NCBI RefSeq assembly: GCF_018100795.1 | Contig: NZ_JAGJDY010000009.1 | Coordinates: 186,001-250,000, forward strand | DNA from: Alteromonas sp. MMG017 | GTDB lineage: Bacteria; Pseudomonadota; Gammaproteobacteria; Enterobacterales; Alteromonadaceae | Reading direction: 5' to 3' | Length of the DNA: 64,000 nt | Shown: positions 18,138 to 25,617 of the stretch, piece after piece | Position numbering within the stretch: position 1 is the stretch's first letter | Layout: each line of letters opens with the position of its first letter | Translations under genes and position numbers: made by a program | The notes under the pieces: generated by a model | The model's input: the letters and a program-made list of their open reading frames with translations, nothing else | Databases searched by the model: none | What the model was told of the DNA's origin: nothing

Positions 18138-19886
18138 ATGGAAACCCTTCAAACATCAAACTTACCTTCATTGCTACTTATTGCAGGTATTATTGTAATA
18201 TCCCTTATCACTATTGGGCTTATTTTTGCCAAACTGTACACCCGGGCAACGAAAGAAACAGCCTTTGTTCGAACCGGTCTCGGGGGCGAAAAAGTCATCA
18301 AAGATGGCGGTGCCATTGTGCTTCCTGTTGTACATGAAATTATTCCTGTAAACATGAACACCTTGCGTATTGAAGTAGAGAAAACGCAAAAAGATGCCCT
18401 TATTACCAAAGATAGAATGCGGGTTGATGTTAAAGCTGATTTCTATCTTCGCGTGGCGCCTAATTCAGCCGGAATTTCTATGGCTGCGCAAACGTTAGGT
18501 ACTCGCACAACACGTGCAGAAGAAGTAAAAAAATTAATGGAATCTAAGTTTGTTGACGTGCTTCGCGCCGTAGCAGCCGAGATGACCATGACCGAAATGC
18601 ATGAGCAGCGTGCCGATTTTGTACAAAAAGTACAACAGAGTGTGGCTAACGACCTTGAAAAGAACGGCTTGGAATTAGAGTCGGTAAGTTTAACTGGGTT
18701 CGATCAAACTGACCTTGAGTTTTTCAATGAAAACAACGCATTCGATGCTGAAGGTAGAGCCCGCTTAGCTAAAATAATTGAAGAAAAACGTAAAGAAACC
18801 AACGACATTCAGCAAGAAAACCGTATTCTTATTGAACAACGTAACTTGGCTGCCGAAAAGCAGTCTTTAGAAGTTAAGCGCGATGAAGAAGAAGCTCGCT
18901 TGATGCAGGAGCAAACTCTTGCATTTAAACGCCAAGAGCAAAAAGCGGAAATTTCGAAGCAACGTGAAATGAAAGAGCGTGAAGAGCGCGAAGCAGAAAT
19001 TGCTAAAAACCGCGCTATTGAAGCCGCTGAAATTGAAAAATCTCGCGAAATAGAAACCCAAGAGATTGCCAAAAGCCAAGCCTTAGAGCAAGCCCGCATT
19101 CGTCAACAACAGGAAGTTGAAGTTGCCGAGCAGGTAAAACAAATAGCGGTGGCCAACAAATCGGAAGAGGAATCGGCTGCTCGTGCAAAAGCTGCTGAAG
19201 CTGAGAAAACGAAAGTTGAAAAAGAAGAAGCCGTTATTACCGCTAAATTGGTGGCCGACGCTGAGCGTAAGAAGCAAATTGAAGTCATTGATGCGCAAAA
19301 AGAAGCGGAGCGTGATGCGGTAAACATTACTGTTGAAGCAGCTGCAAAGAAAGAAGCCGCTGAAAATACTGCACAAGCTATTCTTACTGAAGCAAAAGCT
19401 AGCGCTGATGCTAAGATGCTTCAAGCCGAGGCCGATGAAAAAGTGCTTGCTGTAGAAGCTGCGGGTAAACAAGCACTCTATGAAGCTGAAAACACGCTGA
19501 AAGATGAGCAAATTGAACTGCAAAAATCGCTCGCTATGATGGAAGTATTACCTGGACTGATTGAACAAGCGGTTAAACCACTTGAAAATATTGAGGGCAT
19601 AAAAATTCTTCAAGGTTATGGTCAAGGCAATAGCCAGTCTGGCAACGGCCAAACCGTTGCTACAGGGGGAGGCTTAGCCGACCAGGTTACGCAAGCCGCC
19701 CTTAGTTACCGTGCAAATGCGCCAGTGGTAGATGCTATGCTTCGTGAAGTGGGCTTGGTGAATAGCGAAAGTGGTACCCTTGATGACTTACTTACTGGCA
19801 ATAGTCAGATACTGACAGGCACCGCTGCTAATGCGCCAATTGCAAACAATCCTGCTGCGCCAAAACCGGATGCACAAGCTGAGTAA
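18138..19886 (+). CDS. yqiK: Flotillin-family inner-membrane protein YqiK
   Basis: A 582-aa protein with one N-terminal membrane anchor (LLLIAGIIVISLITIGLIFA). An SPFH/band 7 domain follows (about residues 35-215, with VRTGLGGEKVIKDGGAIVLP and ENNAFDAEGRARL). A very long Glu/Ala/Lys-rich coiled coil runs from about 215 to 460 (many AEIEKSREIETQEIAKSQ-type heptads). The C-terminus is flexible, Gly/Gln/Asn-rich and hydrophilic. Flotillins oligomerise through the coiled coil and organise membrane domains. The operon with yqiJ matches E. coli. Confidence 0.92.
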   Translation: METLQTSNLPSLLLIAGIIVISLITIGLIFAKLYTRATKETAFVRTGLGGEKVIKDGGAIVLPVVHEIIPVNMNTLRIEVEKTQKDALITKDRMRVDVKADFYLRVAPNSAGISMAAQTLGTRTTRAEEVKKLMESKFVDVLRAVAAEMTMTEMHEQRADFVQKVQQSVANDLEKNGLELESVSLTGFDQTDLEFFNENNAFDAEGRARLAKIIEEKRKETNDIQQENRILIEQRNLAAEKQSLEVKRDEEEARLMQEQTLAFKRQEQKAEISKQREMKEREEREAEIAKNRAIEAAEIEKSREIETQEIAKSQALEQARIRQQQEVEVAEQVKQIAVANKSEEESAARAKAAEAEKTKVEKEEAVITAKLVADAERKKQIEVIDAQKEAERDAVNITVEAAAKKEAAENTAQAILTEAKASADAKMLQAEADEKVLAVEAAGKQALYEAENTLKDEQIELQKSLAMMEVLPGLIEQAVKPLENIEGIKILQGYGQGNSQSGNGQTVATGGGLADQVTQAALSYRANAPVVDAMLREVGLVNSESGTLDDLLTGNSQILTGTAANAPIANNPAAPKPDAQAE

Positions 19887-19919
19887 TTTTGAACAGTTGC
19901 TGATACACCTAAACTAATA

Positions 19920-19947
19920 CTGCCCCTGCATAGGGGCTTTTTTTTGC
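19920..19947 (+). terminator. Terminator of the yqiJ-yqiK operon
   Basis: GCCCC (19922-19926) and GGGGC (19933-19937) pair across TGCATA, followed by eight Ts. It directly follows the yqiK stop. Confidence 0.9.
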
Positions 19948-19990
19948 CTAAAGGAACCTAGATCGTTCTTACGATTTACCTCTTTAAACC

Positions 19991-20135
19991 CGAGCTAAAA
20001 CTTGAACACCCACAGTTTATAGATCTAACTTGTACACCGAGCTCAAACTTGGACACCCACAGTTTATAGATCTAACTTGAACACCCACAGACAAAAAACC
20101 TTAATTACGCTCCCAATCAGCTTTGGATATCCATA
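19991..20135 (-). repeat. GGGTGTC repeats 5' of the Y1 transposase gene (48-bp tandem unit)
   Basis: Read on the minus strand, three copies of GTGGGTGT(T/C)CAAGTTT are present (plus-strand cores GAACACCCACAG near 20003, GGACACCCACAG near 20051 and GAACACCCACAG near 20079). A degenerate fourth lies at about 20030. The first two lie in a direct repeat of about 48 bp (19991-20038 and 20039-20086) that begins CGAGCT and contains TATAGATCTAACTTG. A further degenerate core, TTGGATATCCA, lies near 20124. The 14-base GGGTGT(C/T)CAAGTTT is shared with the cluster at 7180-7280. Confidence 0.85.
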
Positions 20136-20216
20136 CAAACCATTCTCAAGACCAGTAGTTATCTATTTTAACTGAAGTCATGATAGTGAAACTTATTGAT
20201 ATCGTAGTTTCACAAT

Positions 20217-21155
20217 ATGCCGCGCCCAAGAAAATCGCTTATTAGCCTACAAGATACTCCCTACTATCATTGTGTCTCGCGTTGCGTCCGCCGAGCATTT
20301 CTGTGCGGCGAAGATCATTACAGTGGTAAAAGCTACGAACACCGTCGCCAATGGGTTGAAGACCGATTGCTCAAACTAGCCAACGCATTTGCGATAAACG
20401 TTTGTGCTTATGCCGTGATGAGCAACCACACTCACGTGGTACTGCATGTCGATAGAGACGAAGCTCTAGCCTGGAGCACTGAGGAAGTTTTGTCGCGCTG
20501 GCACTCACTTCACAAGGGCACTGAATTAACACGCCAATATATGATAACTGAAAAGAGGATGTTGATGTCTGAAGCACAGGTTCAGGCAGTAATATCTACA
20601 GTGAATATTTATCGGCAACGTCTGTACGATATCAGTTGGTTCATGCGGTTGCTGAATGAATACATCGCACGTCTTGCAAACAAAGAGGATGACTGCACAG
20701 GCCGCTTTTGGGAGGGGCGGTTCAAGTCCCAATCGTTATTAGATGAAGCAGCATTAGCTGCCTGTATGGCATACGTCGATTTGAATCCACTTCGAGTGGG
20801 TTTAGCGAAAACGCCTGAGACCTCTGACTTTACGAGTATTCAGAAAAGAATCACGGCGGCCAAAAAGAGCACGCAACCTAACTTTTTACTCCCCTTTACT
20901 AATAACGTTAGTAGTACGATTAAAGGTTTGCCCTTCAAACTCCAGGATTACTTAGAATTAGTGGATAGCACTGGCAGACAGATAGTGGCGAACAAAATTG
21001 GAAGCATCGACCATAGCTATTCCCCTATCCTAGTCCGCACGGGGCTACAGCATATAGACTGGCAAACTATGGTGATGGGCATTGAAAATCAATTTTCGAC
21101 GTCAATAAGCCTTAATATAGCTATAGGTAAAACACAGAAACTTAAGCTAGCTTAA
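20217..21155 (+). CDS. REP-associated tyrosine transposase-like protein (Y1/HUH, RAYT family)
   Basis: A 312-aa single-domain Y1 transposase. The start of the fold is YYHCVSRCVRRAFLCG (about 16-31). The HUH metal motif is HTH at residues 71-73 within MSNHTHVVLHV, and the likely nucleophile is Tyr149 in WFMRLLNEYIARLANKE. It is followed by the RAYT-typical GRFWEGRFKSQ (162-172) and AYVDLNPLRVGLA (185-197). The C-terminal ~110 residues are of unknown fold. No TnpB gene or IS200/605 ends are present. Such proteins are single-copy, domesticated transposases that mobilise short extragenic repeats. Here GGGTGTC repeats flank the gene in inverted orientation (minus upstream, plus at 21337). There is no good Shine-Dalgarno before the ATG at 20217. 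Confidence 0.88.
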   Translation: MPRPRKSLISLQDTPYYHCVSRCVRRAFLCGEDHYSGKSYEHRRQWVEDRLLKLANAFAINVCAYAVMSNHTHVVLHVDRDEALAWSTEEVLSRWHSLHKGTELTRQYMITEKRMLMSEAQVQAVISTVNIYRQRLYDISWFMRLLNEYIARLANKEDDCTGRFWEGRFKSQSLLDEAALAACMAYVDLNPLRVGLAKTPETSDFTSIQKRITAAKKSTQPNFLLPFTNNVSSTIKGLPFKLQDYLELVDSTGRQIVANKIGSIDHSYSPILVRTGLQHIDWQTMVMGIENQFSTSISLNIAIGKTQKLKLA

Positions 21156-21332
21156 CAAGCAACTCAGCTACTATTTGCATCGCAAGTTATCGCTTTTGTA
21201 AGAGAAGCCTAACATCTGTAATGATCTTTCAGTTAGGAAAGTCCTCTCCAAGCCCCTTGAAATAAGCTTTTGATATCAGAAAGTAAACAACCGTTAATTA
21301 TGCCTATCAGCAAAATTTCTTAGACCTTACCA

Positions 21333-21355
21333 AATGTGGGTGTCTCAATTTTGCT
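21333..21355 (+). repeat. GGGTGTC repeat 3' of the Y1 transposase gene
   Basis: A single plus-oriented copy, ATGTGGGTGTCTCAATTTTGC, most like the last copy of the 6845-7320 cluster (ATGGGTGTCTCAGTTTTTGG). Its orientation is opposite to the copies upstream of the transposase gene, giving an inverted-flank arrangement. Confidence 0.8.
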
Positions 21356-21433
21356 TATAGAAGAAGTTCTGCTCAAAGAAAACCAAATGATGGCGCTACT
21401 TATTAACTAACCACCATCTGGACTTTACCGAAT

Positions 21434-23770
21434 CTAGCTTCCGTTGTTGCCTTTCAGCCACTCCATCACCTTATCCATGGTGATGGGGAACTCTCTCACT
21501 CTTACGCCCGTTGCGTCGGCTATGGCATTTGCAATAGCAGCACCAGCCCCTGTAATACCAAGCTCGCCAATACCTTTCGCGCCAATGGGCGACGCTTCGT
21601 AATCTGGCGTTTCTAAGAAGTCTAATGCCACATCAGCGATATCTCGGTTTACCGCAATATGATACTCACCGAAATCTGGATTGATGAAACTCGCAGTATC
21701 AGTGTGATGATGAATGCCTTCGGTAAGTGCGTATCCTGCCCCCCACACCATGCCACCTTTAATTTGCGAAGACGCCGTTTTTTCATTAAGGATTTTTCCT
21801 GCTGAAAAAATGCCATATTGTCTTTTTAATCGCACTTCACCTGTGTGGCTGTCCACTTCCACTTCAGCGAAATGGGCGCCGCAGGAGTACTGTTCATCGT
21901 CACCAGTATCATCTTCGCTCACCTCACCTATTTCAGTTAACGGGAATTCGCTTTCGTCGATGAGTTCGCTTAAGAGAAAACGGCGTGGTTCATTGTGGGT
22001 GTCTCGCGCATACGTGTCTGGTTCATTGTGGGTGTCTCGCGCATGAGTGTCTGGTTCATTGTGGGTGTCTCGCGCATGAGTGTCTCGCGCATGAGTGTCT
22101 CGCGCATGAGTGTCTCGTGCATAAACCACCAGCGTGTCGCCCTCTAACGCTAATTCGCCTACAGAGTCAGGTAGCTTTTTCTCCAGAGCTTTCTTCAACG
22201 ATTGTTTCAACAACTCACAAGCCTTCATTAGTGCAGAACCTGTACTAGCTGCACCGAACGAACCACCAGAGCCACAGGAAGTTGGTAAGCTGCTGTCGCC
22301 TAGCTGCACATCAACGTTGTCCACCTGTGTATGAAAAGCACCCGCGGCGATTTGTGCCAAAATGGTGTAAGAGCCCGTGCCTATATCGGTCATATCCGAA
22401 CGTACGGTAAGCTTCCCTGTACTATCAATGCTAACGCTGGCTGCACTAGGTACCAGCACATTCATTCGCATAGCACTTGCTACACCGTGTCCAATAACCT
22501 TTCCTTTTTTGGGGGCAGCTTTATGCTGCCAACCAAACTTCTGAGCGCCTTCTTGCAAGCAATCTCCCAACCTATGTGTAGTGAAGCGCTTGCCACTTAC
22601 CGGGTGAACTTGAGGCAGGTTTTTAATTCGAAACGTTAAGGGATCTATTCCCGCTTTAAGGGCTAATTCATCAATAGCCGCCTCAAATGCGAGTGAGCCA
22701 ATGGCATCACCAGGCGAGCGCGTCGAATCAATAAGGGGGATGTCGGCATCTTTAATCCGATGCGTACTTTTTATATGCTCTGCGCTATAGGTTACCCGTG
22801 CACCAGCCCCCGTGGCCTCAGCAAATTCGTAACCCTTCGCTCGCGGCATTGCACTATGGTGTTTTATACCCCCTAATAGCCCTTCGCTGTCACAGCTTAG
22901 CTGCATAGATTGAAAACTATTTCCTCTATGAGGCGAGTTATAAAATACCTGACGCCTGCTTAGCACAACCTTCACCGGCCGCTTAAGATACCGTGCCCCT
23001 AAACAAGCTAATACGGCATCGTAATGCAAGCCTAGCTTTGAACCAAAACCGCCGCCAATATAGGGGCTTTTCACCTCAATATTCTCTGCATCCAATTCGA
23101 AAGTTACCGCTAATGCCTCCACTGCTGATGCGATAATTTGCACACTGGTGTACACCGTAAGTTTGTCGCCATCAAAATTAGCGATGGTGGCATGAGGCTC
23201 CATCGCCGCTGATATTTGAGACGGTGTTGTGTAGTCTACGTTTATCGACACAGCATTTTTATTGTGGTAGCTATCCCCACTTTCAACATCAGCTTCAAAT
23301 CCACCATCTAACGAGTCAGGCACAGTAGTAGCTTGGTCTGGTGATAAGAGCAAATCGGGTGTTTCAGCATCAATGGTATATTCAACTAGGCTTGCCGCGT
23401 AACGTGCCTGCTCTAACGTATCAGCAATCACTAACGCCACTGGCGCACCAAAATGCCGAATATGAGGCTCATTTAATACGGCTCTGCTTTGCGTAAAACG
23501 GCTTTCGCTCGCTGGCTTACTAAATGGCTTAAGGGGGCCTGCATTTTTGTAGGTTAAAACTGCATGTACACCCTCAGCATTTTCGGCTTTGTCCGTTGAT
23601 AGCTGCGTTATTTCACCAATTGCAGTATCAGACGATACTAGCCACCCTGTTAACGGCTTTTCATCAAACTGTTGCTCTGCTGCATAACGTGCTTGCCCAG
23701 TAACTTTTAAAATGCCATCTACGCGACTAATGGGCTTACCCAATACATTCTTTGAGGTATCAATTTTCAT
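21434..23770 (-). CDS. paoC: Aldehyde/xanthine-dehydrogenase-type oxidoreductase, molybdenum-binding subunit
   Basis: A large Moco subunit of about 778 aa. Family marks are GKPISRVDGILKVTGQARYA near the N-terminus, SPYIGGGFGSKLG, and the C-terminal GAKGIGELGITGAGAA with the active-site Glu. It oxidises aldehydes at the molybdenum centre, passing electrons to the PaoA and PaoB cofactors. The start is the ATG at 23770 behind AAGGAG; an extension to 23812 is unlikely. The frame overlaps paoB by 11 bp. Residues about 549-594 are an inserted array of ARDTH and NEPDTH units (eight Asp-Thr-His/Tyr), encoded by in-frame copies of the window's GACACCCAC repeat and absent from what I recall of E. coli PaoC. 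Confidence 0.93.
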   Translation of the reverse strand: MKIDTSKNVLGKPISRVDGILKVTGQARYAAEQQFDEKPLTGWLVSSDTAIGEITQLSTDKAENAEGVHAVLTYKNAGPLKPFSKPASESRFTQSRAVLNEPHIRHFGAPVALVIADTLEQARYAASLVEYTIDAETPDLLLSPDQATTVPDSLDGGFEADVESGDSYHNKNAVSINVDYTTPSQISAAMEPHATIANFDGDKLTVYTSVQIIASAVEALAVTFELDAENIEVKSPYIGGGFGSKLGLHYDAVLACLGARYLKRPVKVVLSRRQVFYNSPHRGNSFQSMQLSCDSEGLLGGIKHHSAMPRAKGYEFAEATGAGARVTYSAEHIKSTHRIKDADIPLIDSTRSPGDAIGSLAFEAAIDELALKAGIDPLTFRIKNLPQVHPVSGKRFTTHRLGDCLQEGAQKFGWQHKAAPKKGKVIGHGVASAMRMNVLVPSAASVSIDSTGKLTVRSDMTDIGTGSYTILAQIAAGAFHTQVDNVDVQLGDSSLPTSCGSGGSFGAASTGSALMKACELLKQSLKKALEKKLPDSVGELALEGDTLVVYARDTHARDTHARDTHARDTHNEPDTHARDTHNEPDTYARDTHNEPRRFLLSELIDESEFPLTEIGEVSEDDTGDDEQYSCGAHFAEVEVDSHTGEVRLKRQYGIFSAGKILNEKTASSQIKGGMVWGAGYALTEGIHHHTDTASFINPDFGEYHIAVNRDIADVALDFLETPDYEASPIGAKGIGELGITGAGAAIANAIADATGVRVREFPITMDKVMEWLKGNNGS
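21985..22124 (-). repeat. In-frame tandem repeats inside paoC built on GGGTGTC
   Basis: On the plus strand, two exact 33-bp units (22014-22046, 22047-22079) follow a partial unit (21985-22013), and are followed by three 15-bp units (22080-22094, 22095-22109, 22110-22124, the last slightly diverged). Each 33-bp unit contains GTGGGTGTC, read as Asp-Thr-His in the gene. All unit lengths are multiples of three, so the frame is kept. Confidence 0.95.
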
Positions 23771-24782
23771 AAAGCGCTCCTTCATGGTCACCATTCTCAC
23801 GCTGATGTTCATAAAGTGAATGCATCACGCTTTTAAATGTATTACGAAGCAAATCAGGTTTAAAATTGTTACTCCCGTACACCTTTGCATCGGCTAATTC
23901 AGCGTCAATCGCAAGGTCTAGCAACTCTTCAGAGAATGTCGCGCCAGTGAGTACTCTAATAGCAGAAGCGGGATACCAAGGTTTAGTACCTACCCCACCA
24001 AAGGATAAAGTGAGCTTTTCAATGGTATCGTTTTTTAGCACAAGGCCAGCCCCAACCGATACAAGCGCGAAGGCGTATGAAGAACGGTCACGCACTTTGC
24101 GATAATACTGCGTGCCGTGGCGCTGCTTAGGAATAATTACGGCAGTGATAACTTCGTCGTCTTTGAGTACATTTTCAATATGCGGCGTAGTGCTAGGTAC
24201 GCAGTAAAAGTCGCGAAGCGGAATGTTTCGCACCTCGCCAGTTTTAGACGTTAATGCAACCTGGGCATCAAGTGCCATCATGGCCACCGCCATATCAGAT
24301 GGATGCGTGGCGATACAGTCGTCACTTGTGCCTAAAATGGCATGAATACGATTCATGCTAGTTAACGCAGCGCACCCAGAACCAGGTTGACGCTTATTGC
24401 AGGCTTTAGTGGTATCGTAAAAATAGTAGCATCGCGTGCGCTGTAACAAGTTTCCGCCTGTCGTTGCTCTATTTCGCAGCTGCACTGTCGCGCCGCTTAA
24501 CAACGCTTGTGATAGTAAAGAAAGCGATGGTTGATGATAGGCGTAATTAGCAAGTGCCGTATTGGTAACCATGGCACCAATACGAAAATGGTCATCGTTT
24601 TCAGTAATACTTTGCTCATCTTCCCATTGACTTAAATTAACTAATTGAGATGGTGTCTCAACCTGCAATTTCATCAAATCGATAAGGTTAGTACCGCCAG
24701 CGATATACTTGGCGCCGTCTTCGGTAGATAGACCGTTAATATCTTGAGTATGTTTTATATGTTGTAAGCTAAAGGGGTTCAT
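23760..24782 (-). CDS. paoB: Aldehyde oxidoreductase FAD-binding subunit
   Basis: A 340-aa FAD subunit of the CoxM/PaoB type. The flavin motif KYIAGGTNLIDLMK is at about 23-36 and the second motif, ATTGGNLLQRTRC, at about 130. PaoB-specific cysteines around CYYF and CNKRQPGSGC are known in E. coli PaoB to hold an extra [4Fe-4S] cluster. The start is the ATG at 24782, overlapping the paoA stop as TAATG; an earlier in-frame start at 24851 would read through paoA. It relays electrons between the Moco and Fe-S subunits and the acceptor. Confidence 0.94.
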   Translation of the reverse strand: MNPFSLQHIKHTQDINGLSTEDGAKYIAGGTNLIDLMKLQVETPSQLVNLSQWEDEQSITENDDHFRIGAMVTNTALANYAYHQPSLSLLSQALLSGATVQLRNRATTGGNLLQRTRCYYFYDTTKACNKRQPGSGCAALTSMNRIHAILGTSDDCIATHPSDMAVAMMALDAQVALTSKTGEVRNIPLRDFYCVPSTTPHIENVLKDDEVITAVIIPKQRHGTQYYRKVRDRSSYAFALVSVGAGLVLKNDTIEKLTLSFGGVGTKPWYPASAIRVLTGATFSEELLDLAIDAELADAKVYGSNNFKPDLLRNTFKSVMHSLYEHQRENGDHEGALYEN

Positions 24783-25294
24783 TATTGTGGCTCCAAAGCG
24801 ATAACATCTTCTATCGCATCGACAATATTGGGATAAGCGCCACAGCGGCATAAATTACCGCTCATTCTCTCGCTGATATCTTCTTTTTGTGAGTAATCAG
24901 CACTGCAAGTTACCGCACTGGGATTCTTTGCCGCTAGCTCACCAAGTAGCGCCACGCCCGAACATATCTGCCCAGATGTACAATAGCCACACTGAAACGC
25001 ATCTCGTTCCACAAAGGCTTTTTGTAGTGGGTGTAATTTAGCATCGCTATCGTTAGTTTTCTTAGCAATACCTTCAATTGTGGTAACCGATTTACCTTCT
25101 AGTTGAAACGCAAAAACCAAGCATGCATTGATACGTTCGCCGTCAAGCAATACGGTACACGCACCACATTGACCGTGATCGCAGCCCTTTTTGGCGCCAA
25201 ACATGGACAAATGCTGATGTAAAAAATCGAGTAGTGTGGTTCTTGGATCTTCAGGGAGGGGATAAGTTTCTTTATTAACAATAAGTGTAGACAT
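24782..25294 (-). CDS. paoA: Aldehyde oxidoreductase [2Fe-2S] subunit
   Basis: A 170-aa two-cluster ferredoxin-like subunit. The plant-type [2Fe-2S] motif is KKGCDHGQCGACTVLLDG (about 36-53). The C-terminal four-helix cluster has FQCGYCTSGQIC and GNLCRCGAYPNI. E. coli PaoA is about 60 residues longer, with a Tat signal that exports the complex. Here the protein starts directly at MSTLIVNKETYPLP, with no twin-arginine leader, so the enzyme is probably cytoplasmic. First gene of paoA-paoB-paoC. The Moco-insertion chaperone gene paoD/xdhC does not follow paoC. Confidence 0.94.
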   Translation of the reverse strand: MSTLIVNKETYPLPEDPRTTLLDFLHQHLSMFGAKKGCDHGQCGACTVLLDGERINACLVFAFQLEGKSVTTIEGIAKKTNDSDAKLHPLQKAFVERDAFQCGYCTSGQICSGVALLGELAAKNPSAVTCSADYSQKEDISERMSGNLCRCGAYPNIVDAIEDVIALEPQ

Positions 25295-25467
25295 GGCGTT
25301 TTCCTAAACCGTACAGCCAGCAATCCATTACTGCTCAAAGGGAGTTGGCTGAATATTTGTCGTTCACTTTGTGGTTACGCTATTCAGTTATTTTAAGTTC
25401 ATAGAGATAAAACAAGTGAGATAAATTAAGAGGGACAAGTACAAAGGAATAAGTTTAGAAAAAGAAA

Positions 25468-25535
25468 AAGGCCGCACTCTCTTTTTATGAAGCAGCATGT
25501 TAATGCTAGTTTCATCATAAAGAGGGTGCGGCCTA
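25468..25535 (-). terminator. Long hairpin terminator downstream of the PL17 lyase gene
   Basis: GGCCGCACTCTCTTTTTATGA (about 25471-25491) pairs with the complementary TCATAAAGAGGGTGCGGCC (about 25513-25531) with one slip. On the minus strand it is followed by TTTTTCTTTTTC. It separates the lyase gene from paoABC. Confidence 0.85.
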
Positions 25536-25617
25536 GCTTTTTAAAAGTTAAGTTAGGCTACGCAATTAAGCCAAGTACATTTCGGCACTAGGTTTGAAAA
25601 GCACGTATCTAATGGCC

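Noticed and set aside
18809..19523. Minus-strand frames inside yqiK
   Set aside because: They are antisense to the coiled-coil coding region and carry no recognised domain.
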